Source: Hymenoscyphus infarciens
Lineage: Eukaryota; Ascomycota; Leotiomycetes; Helotiales; Helotiaceae
NCBI GenBank assembly: GCA_001414345.1
Contig: LLCB01000586.1
Span: 1-19,855, forward strand
DNA: 19,855 nt
Direction of reading: 5' to 3'
In this document: piece after piece, positions 9,794-19,800 of the stretch
Layout: every line of letters starts with the position of its first letter
How positions within the stretch are numbered: position 1 is the stretch's first letter
Made by a program: the position numbers and the translations under genes
The notes under the pieces: generated by a model
What the model saw: only the letters and a program-made list of their open reading frames with translations
What the model was told of the DNA's origin: nothing
Database searches by the model: none

Positions 9794-11464
9794 CTACTAT
9801 TATTAAATTATTAATCTAGTATAGTCTAGATAGAACTAGACTAGCTTATATAGCTAGAATAATATAGAAAAACTAGATCTACCTTAAATAACTATAGGTT
9901 AACTAGCGCTATTTAATATAACTATATAGCTACTATACTTAAACTGTCTACCTTTTAAAATTACTTATATAACTTAATTATTCTCTTATAGTAGTTTTTA
10001 GAAAAATATTATTAGTAGCTCTTAAGAAAGACTAGTATATATTACTTTCTATACTTCTTTAGTAGGTTTGTTTTTTCTTTAGTATCCTAACTAGACTGTT
10101 TTAGAATCTAACCTACTACTTTTAGAAACTAGCTTAATATATATACTCTTAAGCTTTTCTTTATTAAGAAGTCGTTGATATATCTTAGAGAATACTATAT
10201 TAAAACTAGCTAGTATCTATATATTAATATTATAGAAAATATTATGCTTATTAGATAAAGAAGAATATACTATTATAGATATAGGTGTTTCTAACTAAAC
10301 ATTCTCTATACTATCTACTATACGTAGAACACTAGTTAGAGTACAAAGGATTATGTTCCTGTTAGAACTAGTTATATAGACCCTATATAAGGATAGAAGA
10401 TTTTAGACTAAGGCGAATCCGGCGTTAGATGTGAAGAACTCTCTAGTATAAATAAAGGAAGTAAAGAGGTCTATTCTAAGACTAGCTACGTTATATAGCT
10501 ATTTATAGTAAGCGCTCTTATTAGAATTTAAGAAGTAGGTTTTATTCTTCTTATAAGTAGTACGTCTTTAGTCTATAACATAGTATATTACTTTATATCT
10601 ATATGCTTTAAGATTTTTAATCTATTTTAGTTAGTCTAATATTTATTAAATAAGTAATATAAAACTTATGTTATTATCTATTAAATTAATAGTATTATTT
10701 ATACGTTTCTTATAATAATTTTCAAATCTAATCTTTTATTTGTCGATTTCTTATTAAGAACCTTTATACTTCTCGATTTCGTTATATAGAATATTAAATT
10801 CATAAATAGCTTTATCGTTTAACTCCTTTCTTTTTTTATTACTAAGTTATTAATATTCTAAAGAAAGCTACTATAAGCCTTATCTACTAATCTTATTATT
10901 ATTAGGGTCTTTATTTCTTTTATTATATCTTTTATATTCTTCTAGAATAAACTATTTATTCTTTTATTAAAATAAAGTCTATACGTTACGCTATTAAGTA
11001 AACGAGAGCTAATAATTAAGGTTCTTATAATTTTTTTTAAGATATTTATAAATAGTATTAAGTTCTACCTCTTTAGAACAAGCAACTGTATAAATTTTGT
11101 TCTTAAACTCTCTAGATAAATCATCTAGCTAGGTTTAGACTATAGAAGATAGGACTCTAGTAAGAGTCGGAGTAAGAAGGCTATTAGAGTATACGCAGCT
11201 ATTTTTATTATATAGCTCTTATATAAATATAAGACTATCCTTGTTACCTTTATTAGATCGTGTTTTTAGCCTAGCTAAGTTGTTCGTTATTTAATGATTA
11301 GTTTTCTTTCTTTTCGAATTTAGATTTAGATTATTTAAGGGGTTTAGTCTTTTATACCCTAGTATAGAGGATTATCTAGAAGGGTTAATAACTATTTCTA
11401 AATTAGTATATTTTATAAGATTACTTTATCTTTATAAAGTACTTACTATTAAATTATTATAATA
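9794..11464 (-). pseudogene. RIP-killed ORF 7, about 550 codons, unknown family
   Basis: A single minus frame holds about 43 TAA/TAG stops in 557 codons, ending in a cluster of four stops at 9794-9805. Readable runs are NNLARLKTRSNKGNKDSLIF, YSNSLLTPTLTRVLSSIV, LDDLSREFKNKIYTVACSKE, a Lys/Glu/Asn-rich coil (KKRKELNDKAIYEFNILYNE), FTSNAGFALV in a GC pocket near 10405-10440, and SKIYQRLLNKEKLKSIYIKL. The conserved Cys in YTVACSKE is one of the few TGY codons left. The central part is likely coiled coil. No known domain is evident. The upper limit is where stops become dense; a start between about 11330 and 11460 is plausible. This is among the best-preserved ghosts. Confidence 0.6.
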
Positions 11465-11468
11465 CTAA

Positions 11469-12158
11469 GGAGTCTAGTTTTAATATATAGGAATTCTAAG
11501 TAGATCGGATAAGGATAGATTATTTAGATTAATAATTAAGTAATAAGTTAGTTAATAAATAATATACTAGGTTAATAGAGTAGGATATTCTAGCTAGATG
11601 CTTTAAGGTATAGAAAGATAATAATTAATTATTAGATTTCTTATAAGAGTTATAAGCTAGTTATTAGGTCTATTCTCTAATAGTAGAAGAGTAAATTAAG
11701 ACTTATATATAGATGTGTTTAGAGCTGCCTATTCTATTAGCATTCTTGTTAAAGGCGAAAAATCTTCTTATTAAAATATTAGATTAGCTATTATATAGAA
11801 ATAAAAGTATATATAATAACTAAAAAGTAATAGCTAAAGTATTAAGTAAAGTATTAATACTTAGAGAGAGATATTAGCACGCTAATATTCCTTAGTTATA
11901 CGCGCGAAATCTAGTACTAAAGTAGCTTAGAGGTTATACTTTATATTCTAGAGATTTAATACTATAGTTAAACTAATAACTCTTAATATCTAGTCTACCT
12001 TAGAAAGCTACTTCTTTTTATTTTCCCCTCTATTTATAAGTTACGACTTCAACCTTGATTAAAGTAATAACTTAGCCCTTAATTCTAATAATCGGCCCTC
12101 GATTTTAACGCCTTAACCTACTTATATTCCCTTCACCTAACTATTTAATATATAATAG
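11469..12158 (+). pseudogene. RIP-killed ORF 8, unknown family
   Basis: The plus frame reads from a segment with IGILSRSDKDRLFRLIIK through LIIRFLIRVIS, DVFRAAYSISILVKGEKSS and YSLVIRAKSSTKVA. It continues into a C-rich end with YFFLFSPLFISYDFNLD and NNLALNSNNRPSILTP, and closes at TAA-TAG (12153-12158). Stops are frequent before 11650 and rare from 11937 to 12107. It lies head to head with ORF 7, whose upper limit is only a few bases away, so both true starts must lie further inside. ORF 9 follows on the same strand in another phase after about 12 bases. One gene with a frameshift or an intron between them is possible, since this frame also stays readable for some distance past 12158. Confidence 0.5.
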
Positions 12159-12169
12159 TTTAGAAGTAA

Positions 12170-13192
12170 GTAGAAACAATAACTGATAGTAATTTATACT
12201 AGATTATTAGAATATAGCTAGAAAATAAAAAGGCCTAATATACTTTAGAATTTCTAGTAGGAATAAGAGAGTATAAAAAAGTAGTAGACAATATTAAGAA
12301 AAAGGCTCTTAAAGTTAATAATATATACTAGATAGAAATAAATCGTAAATCTTAATATCCTTTACTTAAGCTAGTATAGTAACGTATTATGTTCTATATA
12401 TAAAAATATAATATCTTAGGAAAAGATAGAGGAAAGAACTAGTATAAAATATATAATTTATATAAGGACTTAAAAGTAGGACCTTCTACTTTAGAGAACC
12501 TCTATCTAAAATTTGTTAAATTATATTAGAATAAAATTAATAATTTTATTAAATTAAAAGTAAAAGTATTAAAAGTATAGAAAGCTTTTAAACTTTATAG
12601 AAACAGAATCGAATAGAAACCTAATATAGCTATATAGCTTAAACCTTCCTAGGACGGCGATACTACTACTCTCACTTCTATATAGTTAGATACTATATTA
12701 TATAAGAAGATATAAGATTTATACGCTTTCTAGTAATAATAGGTAAGAGGAGAAACAGATATTAATTAAAACCCTACGTTAAAGTCTATACTAATAGTAG
12801 AAGCTAATATATAAGATTATACTTCTTCTTTAATATCTTTATCGTCTATACTAGAAAGTCTCTAAGAAGTATTAGGAAAGACTATAGATATACTAAAGTA
12901 AGTAGCGGGCTAGAGAAAAGAAGAGGTAGTAGGCTAAAGAGAAAGTAAAGTAGATAATATTCTATATATAATAGAGTACTTTATTAGAAGCGAATTATTA
13001 GAGAGTAGGACTAATATATTATAAGAAAAATTAGAATAGAATATATATAGGTATATATAAATTTTAAAAGGTATAATAATCTTAAAACTAACTAAGAAAT
13101 AGATACTAAATTCCTATTTAACGAAGGAGAGTAAACTACTAGAATATATAATATAAGTAATAGTTATTTATAGAATAGAAAATATAAAATAA
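12170..13192 (+). pseudogene. RIP-killed ORF 9, helical protein, unknown family
   Basis: The plus frame has about 31 internal TAA/TAG stops in 341 codons. Runs include YTLEFLVGIREYKKVVDNIK, ILGKDRGKN, YKDLKVGPSTLENLYLKFVK, KAFKLYRNRIE, a short DGDTTTLTSI linker near 12655, and a C-terminal half with SLISLSSILESL, EVLGKTIDILK, RKEEVVG and IIEYFIRSELLESRTNIL. The layout suggests two helical parts joined by a polar linker. Stops cluster at about 12735 (four in a row), compatible with a Gln run. The frame closes at TAA 13190-13192, about 120 bp before the facing minus-strand ghost. I recognise no family. Confidence 0.58.
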
Positions 13193-13311
13193 CTTTTATT
13201 TAGAATATCTTTTTAACTACTATGGTAGGTTAGCTATTATTGCTTTTTACTATTGTCGCTTCTTACTACTATATATACTATAATTCCCTCTATAACTTGT
13301 GGTATCTTTTG
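13193..13311. other. Intergenic gap between convergent ghosts
   Basis: This 119-bp gap separates the apparent ends of ORF 9 (+) and ORF 10 (-). It keeps a few TG dinucleotides (ATGG near 13221, TGTGG near 13299). No terminator can be named. Confidence 0.4.
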
Positions 13312-14397
13312 TTAAGAAAATAGCGAAAGAAGTAAGAATAGATCGATTATAGAGCTAAGTAAATACTATAAACGCCTCTATTATAAACGTAGATAGTCTT
13401 TAAGGAAAGAACGCCCTAGTCGCCTCTTAGGTTCTTATAAGTATCTCTATAAACTCTCTACCCTCCCCCTCTCTAACCTTCTAAATAATACTACTTAATA
13501 AAAAGAAGAAAATACTTTAATAAAAAACTAAACTTAATACCTTACTTGATTTACTAATAGAACCTATTTAGTATTACTATCCTCTAGCTTTATAATAATA
13601 TAGACTATATTATAACGCTTAGATCTAACTCGAGCCTTTTTATAAAGAGATCCTAACTTACTAGCTGCTTTACGAACTAAATTAGAAACCTTATAAACTA
13701 AGTCTAAATCACTCTCTTCCTAGTCCTTATTAACGTTAAAATAGTACTTATGTTTTAAAGTTTTAGTATTTTCCTAGAGATAGAATTAATTTAAATATTA
13801 TAAATTTAAATAAAGAAAACTTTACCTTATAGGTATTTATTATCTTTTAAATATTAGGTATAGCGTCTTAGTAAAAGCTCTTAAGCTATAATATATAAGT
13901 AGAAGTTATAAGATATATAAATAAGAAGTAGAAAAGCTAGAAAAGAAGAAGAAGAAAATATATATAGAAGTAATACTCTATCTAGTTTACTTATAGAGTA
14001 GCGTATTTTCGTATTACTTAGTAGCTACCTCTAACTCTTTAGCTTCTTGTTTAGCCTCGTAGTATAGAATGACTATATCCTCTTAACTCTTTACTATATA
14101 TTATAATTCTATAGAGTTTTTATATATTACGTCGAATTTAGCCTAGGTTTTAACTAAGAAGAGATGTTTAGGAAATAGCTAAACTCGAGTTATGTCTTAA
14201 GCTATAAAACAGTTAGGCCTATTATAAGCGCTATCTCTACTAAGGGTATTGTTTATCTTTCCTATTCTACTAAGAAGAATAGTAAGAAAAGCCTTATTAA
14301 TACTAGTAGTAGGTTTGTTTAATAATATTATATATAGTATAAGATATATATTATATATAAAGTATTTGAATAGGCATATAAGATAGACTCTTTTTAG
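13312..14397 (-). pseudogene. RIP-killed ORF 10, unknown family
   Basis: One minus frame links two well-preserved parts, with about 25 TAA/TAG stops in 362 codons and none from 14397 down to about 14200. The first part reads NKPTTSINKAFLTILLSRIG, SRDSAYNRPNCFIA, LFPKHLFLVKT and YYEAKQEAKELEVATK. The second reads ENTKTLKHKYYFNVNKD, DLDLVYKVSNLVRKAASKLG, SLYKKARVRSKRYNIVYIII and KLEDSNTK. The stretch between them (about 13760-13970) is richer in Phe, Tyr and stops and could be an intron. The basic block KKARVRSKR suggests nucleic-acid binding or a nuclear signal, but that is only inference. The frame stays fairly open upstream to about 14600, so the N-terminus is uncertain. Confidence 0.58.
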
Positions 14398-14880
14398 CTA
14401 ATAATATTAGAGATAGAAGTATCTACGAGTAGAGCAATAGTAGATGTAGGTAGAAGAGGATATGTCTATAGAATAGGAGATGTTTATAATAGCTCTTGTT
14501 TAGGATAGGGTTATTTTGCGGTTATAAGAAGTTATCTTCGATAAGGGCTGTTTAAGTTTTTGTTTAAAGAAGATATTTATTTAATAATAGTGTAGTATAA
14601 ATTATAGCTAATCGTAGTAAGGAGTAATAAGAAAGTAAGTAGCTTAGGATAAGGGTTTAAAGATAAAATACTATAAGAAAGAGAATAGTTTATAATAAGA
14701 GTTTAAAGGTAAAATACTATAAGAAAGAGGATAGTTTATAATAAGAGTTTAAAGATAAAATACTATAATAAGAATAAGATAAGTAGTAGATATTTACTTA
14801 CCTAAGTATATATACCTTTATAGGTTGATTTATAAGATTAATAAAGGTAAGAGAATAGATAAGTTTTATAATTAAAAATT
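14398..14880. other. AT-rich stretch with minisatellite
   Basis: Apart from a possible upstream extension of ORF 10 to about 14600, I see no gene. The 46-bp tandem repeat occupies 14655-14775. Confidence 0.5.
14655..14775. repeat. 46-bp tandem repeat, about 2.6 copies
   Basis: Units begin at 14655, 14701 and 14747 with GTTTAAAGATAAAATACTAT. The differences between the first two are single A/G changes. The period is not a multiple of three. Confidence 0.93.
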
Positions 14881-15056
14881 AAACTTAAATTTACTTAGCT
14901 ACTTACTTATGTATTAGTGAATTATAACCTAGGCCTTACTACTTCGTTATTAGCTAATTCTCTAGAAAAATACGTATATCTTTATAAGCTTCGACGCCTA
15001 TCCTCTAATAATCTTTTAACGTTATTCTCTAGTAATCTTTTATATTTGTAATTAAC

Positions 15057-15450
15057 TAACCTAACTCCTTCTTTAAGTCTTTAAGCTAGTTTATAAGATC
15101 TTTTATATTTATAATTAACCTTACTCCTTTTTTAAGTCTCTAAGCTGGTTTATGAGTTCGGTCTTGTTCTTAGTTCTCTAGTAATTAACTCCTTCTTTAA
15201 GTGTCTAAGCTGTTCTATAAGGTTAAATAATCTTTTATATTTATAATTAAGCTAACTCCTACTCTTTACTATTAGTCTTATTCTTAGACTAAAGTTAACC
15301 TATCTTAACTAGCTAGTTTATAAGGTCGGTCTTGTTCTTGCTATCTTAACTAGCTAGTTTACAAGGTCGGTCTTACTCTTGGGCCTAACTCCTTTAAGTC
15401 TCTAAGCTAGTTGGCTAGGTCGGTCTTATTCTTAGACTAAAGTTGGCCGG
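15057..15450 (-). repeat. Degenerate repeat, probably from a coiled-coil coding region
   Basis: Six related blocks on the plus strand carry GTCTCTAAGCTAGTT or TAACTAGCTAGTTT followed by ATAAGGTCGGTCTTGTTCTT, starting near 15077, 15136, 15199, 15305, 15346 and 15398. Read on the minus strand, units give motifs such as NKTELINQLRDLKK and IKDLIN-stop-LKDLKKELG. They follow a leucine/charge pattern typical of coiled coils, with TAG where Gln stood. Units are not all in the same phase, so indels have built up. Reading on towards 14906 gives EAYKDIRIFLEN. It may be part of a minus-strand gene between ORF 10 and ORF 11, but ends cannot be set. Confidence 0.5.
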
Positions 15451-15479
15451 TCTTAACTATTCTAGACGACTATTAGTAA

Positions 15480-15749
15480 TAGAAAGGAGGTTAAGCTATA
15501 TCTTATACTATGATTTTAAGTATTTCTTTACTAAAAAAAGGAGCGCTTAGAATATACTTATATTTTCGATTAGCTACTTAAGAAGAGAGTTCTTATATAT
15601 TAAGTTATATTAAGAAGTTTAATAGAGTTAGTATAATAGGCGCTAATAAGGATACTATTCTAAGAGTTTTTATTTATATATTAGTTTCTTAGTATTAAAG
15701 AAGAGTAAGTAGCTAATTTATTAGATTTCTTAGCTATCTTTATACTTTA
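15480..15749. other. AT-rich spacer
   Basis: No frame, repeat or site stands out. It lies just past the stop-rich C-terminal end of the long minus-strand ghost. Confidence 0.4.
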
Positions 15750-15998
15750 TTACTTTTATCTTTACTTTATTTAGACTAGATTCTTTATATATTATCTCTT
15801 ATAAACTGTTTCTTTTATCTTTTATTTTAAACCTAAGCCTTAACCTAAGCTTTCTAAATAAACCTTAACTTAGCCTAATAAACCTAACTTATAAGACTAT
15901 CTAAGAGTAATTTACCTTATAATTATTAACTTATTTAAATATTTATTAATAACTTTATTAAAACTCTTATAGTAATCTCTTAGATTCTTAGGGTTTAG

Positions 15999-16000
<2 letters not shown>

Positions 16001-16032
<32 letters not shown>
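16001..16032. repeat. (TAT)n microsatellite, about ten units
   Basis: An uninterrupted TAT/ATT repeat that reads as nine AAT (Asn) codons in the minus-strand frame of ORF 11. AAT has no CA or TG, so RIP leaves the codon untouched; the run may be original or expanded later. Confidence 0.9.
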
Positions 16033-16036
<4 letters not shown>

Positions 16037-16077
16037 AATTCTAGGTTTTATTATTCTCTGTTTTAAAGTTGTTTAAG

Positions 16078-16122
16078 ATAATAGAATCCTAGATAATAGA
16101 ATCCTAGATAATAAAATCCTTG
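16078..16122. repeat. 15-bp tandem repeat, three copies
   Basis: ATAATAGAATCCTAG occurs at 16078 and 16093, with a variant at 16108 ending TTG. Each unit is five codons and reads DSII plus TAG (formerly Gln or Trp) in the minus frame of ORF 11. Confidence 0.9.
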
Positions 16123-18195
16123 ACTATATCTATTAAGATTCTAAAATATAAAGTACTAATCTATCTAATTATTTCTATAATTATTAGTATTAAACTTAGA
16201 GAATATATATTATACTTACTATTTAATACTACTACTAAGAGTACGTTTTTAAGATCTTAATTATATCTTAATAAACTCTTAGCTATAAGAATTCTTTATA
16301 TAATATATAATTTCTAAAAATATACTTCTTAAGTAGTATTAAAATAAGAAAAATATTCTAAAAGTAACTATAAAGTATTAATATACTAATTTAAAATATA
16401 CTTCTACTCTATCTTTAAAAGCTTAATCTCTTCTTTATATCTTAAATTCTTAAGTAATATATTAATCCTAAGTAGAATAGTTTAGTTATTAAATATATTT
16501 AGGGATAACTATATATTATTCTTTAACGATATATTAAGCTAATAACTTATTATAATTTTATATTCTTATATATGTTAATTAGATTCTACTTCTAAAGTTA
16601 AGAGATTAAATATTTAAAGAGTAATTAGTTATTAAATATAGTTTTACTAAGGTAACTAATTCTATAATTTTATAATTCCTTTACTTTTTATAACTAAAGA
16701 AGGTAATCAACGAAATAACGCCTTTATATGTTCCTAGGCTTTCTTAGTTCCTTTAGTATTAATATAGTTTTAAATATTTTATATCTCTTAGACTCTTTAA
16801 GTAGTAAGATTATAATAATCTTTTACCTCTACCTTAATCTAAGTATAAATCTAAGACTTCTTATACTATAAATAATTCTTACTTCTAGATAACTAATTTA
16901 CTCTTAATTATTAATATTTATTAAGTTCCTTATCTAATAAAATAACTATATTAGCTAGTAATTCTTTAGTAGAATAGAAGCTAGACTTATAGAAGAAAAT
17001 AAGTAGTTAGGGAAATTACTTTATATTTTTTAATACTTTCTTAATCTCTTAACTCTTACTAATAAGCTTAAGTAAAAGGAACTCTAACTAATATTTCTCT
17101 TTATAAATAAGTAGTCTATTTAAATACGAGAAGAGTCTTTCTTTAGCTATAGTAGCTTCTACCTAAGTCTTTTTACTAAACTACTCTTTCTAAGTATTAT
17201 AATAGCTTTTTAATTTAAGTCTAATATCTTTATTAAAATCTATCTTATCTTTTTAGATAAGATATAAGCTGGTTTTACTAATAACTTTATTAGAGTAATC
17301 TAAAACATCCTTAGTTTATTTAAATTATTTATTTAGAAAAGACCTAATATCCTCTCTTTGTTTAAGTCTATAATATTTTATTTAACTATTAAGGTTTATC
17401 TCTTTTAATAAAGTAGATAATACTTAATATATTAATATAAAAGAACTTTTTAACACCTAGTCTTATTTAATACCTTCCTTATCACTTAAACTAAGGTATA
17501 AAGTTTAGCTAGGTCCCTATTTTAATTAATAGGTAAGGGTATAAGAGTATTAATAAAAAGCGTTTAAAGTAAAAGTAACTTATTTAGTTAAATTAGAATA
17601 CTACTTACTTATATATAAGGTAAACTTATAAGTAATATTATATTAGAAAATAATCTAGGTATTAGCTAGTAATTATTTAATAATATATTTAAAAAGGTGA
17701 GTTATAATATTAAAGCTCTCTCTATAATATAAATTAATAAGGCGTAAACAAACTCTATAGTAATATATAGTATTTATAAGACTAGATTAATCTAATCTTT
17801 TAAATTTATCTCTATGAATTATTTCGGCTATAGCTACTTAAAAATGATATAGGCATCTATTATCTAATAATAATTCTAAGTTAATAGAATCTTTATAAAA
17901 TTAAGTTTTTAGGCTACTAGGCTTAATAGTAATGCCTTATAAATCATTTAGAGGAGTAGTAAGAGTTCTTTAGTTTAGCTTACTTAGCTTACTTAAATAA
18001 GTTAGTAGAGCTGCTATTTAACTAGATTGATTAGCTATAACTAAAGTATCTATTTATTAAGGAGTTTAGGGCTAAGGTGTAGCTTAGGGAGTAGAACCTA
18101 GTTTAAAAGGCAAATAATATATAGGATTTTAGAACAGATAATTAAAAGGTTTAGTTAGTAGAAGAGTATATTATTATTAAGAAGGCGGATAAGGA

Positions 18196-18330
18196 GAGAC
18201 TAAGTGTTAAGAGACTAGGTATTAAGAGACTAGGTGTTAAGAGGCTAGGTATTAAGAGGCTAGGTGTTAAGAGACTAAGTGTTAAGAGGCTAGATGTTAA
18301 GAGGCTAGGTGTTAAGAGACTAGGTGTTAA
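18196..18330. repeat. 15-bp tandem array, nine copies
   Basis: Nine gap-free 15-bp units with consensus GAGRCTAGGTGTTAA run from 18196 to 18330. Variation is confined to A/G changes at four positions. Fifteen bp is five codons. On the minus strand the units read stop-(H/Y)L(V/A)S in phase with ORF 11; on the plus strand they read KRLG(V/I) without stops. Confidence 0.95.
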
Positions 18331-18540
18331 GAGGGAGGTAGTTGTTAGAGTAGTATTAAGAAATAAGGAGAATTTAATTATAGTTCTAATACTAAGAATT
18401 ATAGAAGTGGCTATTATTAGTAAGCTTATAGATTACTTACTATAGGAGCTACTAAATCTAGTAGTACTAGTAACGCTAGTAGGTTATTAACGAAAAATTT
18501 AGTAAATAGTAGTTATTAAAGAAGCTAATCCCCTTTACCC

Positions 18541-18879
18541 TTTTTTCTTTTTTATTAGAAATTCCTATCCTAACCCTAATTATATAAGGACTTATCGTCG
18601 TCCTCTTAGAAAAAGTAAGAAGAGTATATATATAGTAAATCTAGCGATACTATCTATTTGTTTTGATTCGATTTCTTAGAGCTAATTTTAATATTAAATA
18701 GTTCTTCTCTTCTTTCTTCTATAAGAAGCTAATTAAAATAAGAATAACCTTACAATTTCTTTAGGTCTAGTATTTATTTATATATATTCTAACTAATTAA
18801 CTTTTAAAAACCTATTACCTAAGTATATTATATAAGTTTACTATTTATTAAGATATAAAAGAATAGCTTAAGTAATCGA
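18541..18879. promoter_or_regulatory. Probable intergenic region between divergent ghosts
   Basis: About 340 bp lie between the upper limit of ORF 11 (-) and the candidate ATG of ORF 12 (+). The left part is pyrimidine-rich (CCCTTTACCCTTTTTTC near 18531). It contains CCTAACCCTAA at 18579-18589, too short to call telomeric. A shared promoter region is an inference from the layout; no TATA or factor site can be trusted in RIP-mutated DNA. Confidence 0.35.
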
Positions 18880-19311
18880 ATGTCAAAGGCAGATTTAGGC
18901 GAGATCGGTCTACTTAGGAAATAACCACTATAAATGATTATATATATAAGAGCGTAGTTATAACTATAATATTCGACTATTTAGGCTTTATAAGATCCTA
19001 TAGAAATTAGAATATTAGAAAAATAGTTTAAATAGGAACTTTTTATACCTATAGTATAATACGTAATCCTAGAGAAGTTAATAGAGTAATTACTAAAGTA
19101 ATAGTACTAAAACTCTCTATTAAATAGAGTTTTTACTAATATAGAGTTAGCACTACTTTAATTAAAATCCTAGGCGTCTCGATTAGCACGGTTAGTTCTT
19201 TTTTTTCTTAGTAGTAGCTTAATTAATTCATTGTTAAGGTTAAGATCTATATTATTATCGTCTCCTTTCTCCTCGCTGCCTATGTCTATAGCACTTAGTA
19301 GATTATACTAG
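18880..19311 (+). pseudogene. RIP-killed ORF 12 with surviving ATG, unknown family
   Basis: An ATG at 18880-18882 opens with MSKADLGEIGLLRK in one of the least-mutated spots of the window, where CA and TG survive. About 16 TAA/TAG stops follow in 143 codons before a TAG at 19309. Readable parts are DPIEIRILEK, ELFIPIV, YVILEKLIE, NSLLNRVFTNIELALL and, from 19174 to 19308 without a stop, ASRLARLVLFFLSSSLIN and SPFSSLPMSIALSRLY. The middle has many TAA/TAG codons between Lys and Glu residues, as in a Gln-rich helical segment. The hydrophobic end could be a membrane segment or simply RIP-driven Leu and Ile. It is divergent from ORF 11. I recognise no family. Confidence 0.48.
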
Positions 19312-19624
19312 ATATTACTAGTATTAAGATAACCTGTATTTTAAGGGTTTAAAGATAGGTTATTTAAATATACTATAGCAACTATATATATAAATAGTGT
19401 TTTATAATTATATTAGTAAAATAAAGACTCTCTTTTACATACTATTCGCCTATTACGTTTTCTAATACACAGAATTTAACTAAGACCCTAATTAATAAAC
19501 TAAATACATAGCTTTTAAGAGGACATAGTTTAAAAACATTAGTAAGTAACGTTAGTTAGTAACGGATAAAGAATTTAAGATTTAATTATATAATTATACT
19601 AGAAGGATTTAGCAGTAGAGGTAG
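19312..19624. other. AT-rich stretch retaining more CA/TG than average
   Basis: No gene is supported. Between about 19330 and 19530 CA occurs several times (ACATACTATT, ACACAGAATTT, GGACATAG), more than anywhere of this length in the window. This may mark non-repeated DNA reached only by spreading of RIP, or an older boundary. Confidence 0.45.
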
Positions 19625-19800
19625 TTTATAATAATTAGTATTAGATATACTAGTAGTAGAGAAAGAGCGTTATTTATAATATTTAGTATTAGATATTTAG
19701 AATAATTATACTATTAAAACTAGAGAGGGTATAATTTAGAATAATTAGTATTAAATACTTCTAAATAGTCTAGTCTATAATTATTAGTATTATATAATAT
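19625..19800. repeat. Right-edge repeat cluster, four cores
   Basis: Cores related to ATAATTAGTATTA occur at 19631-19643, 19679-19691, 19741-19753 and 19780-19792, most preceded by TTTATAAT or TTTAGAAT and followed by GATAT or AATAC. The first and third contain TAAT, four bases, ATTA, again an inverted arm pair. Spacing is irregular. The shared string AGTATTAGATA links this cluster to the palindromes at 7369-8131. Confidence 0.75.

Larger units (their letters stand above)
15750..18540 (-). pseudogene. RIP-killed giant ORF 11 (about 930 codons), unknown family
   Basis: A single minus phase, checked codon by codon from 17100 up to 18540, stays readable across about 2.8 kb with roughly one stop in nine codons, nearly all TAA/TAG. 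The N-terminal region (18540-18030) is low-complexity: LLALLVLLDLVAPIVSNL, nine five-codon units of stop-(H/Y)L(V/A)S from the 15-bp array, then YTLLLTKPFNYLF and LPFKLGSTP, with TAA at likely Gln positions. Next come IDTLVIANQSS, IAALLTYLSKLSKLN and RTLTTPLNDL. The middle is helical and charged (LKQREDIRSFLNK, VEATIAKERLFSYLNRLLIY, STKELLANIVILLDKELNKY). The C-terminal part has three DSII(stop) units and a run of nine Asn. A Gln/Pro-rich start before helical domains recalls retroelement Gag proteins, but no zinc knuckle, protease or polymerase follows, so I leave it unnamed. Stops crowd around 16600-16680. Confidence 0.55.

Noticed and set aside
13977..14530. Plus-strand stop-poor frame
   Set aside because: The minus frame over the same bases has longer open runs and more natural composition (KQEAKELEVATK).
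17917..18530. Plus-strand frame with KRLGV repeats and charged helical sequence
   Set aside because: It reads well and has no stops in the 15-bp array, but it is antisense to a minus phase that is continuous over 930 codons. I kept the longer one.
18579..18589. CCTAACCCTAA, telomere-like
   Set aside because: Fewer than two full units; easily chance or mutation.
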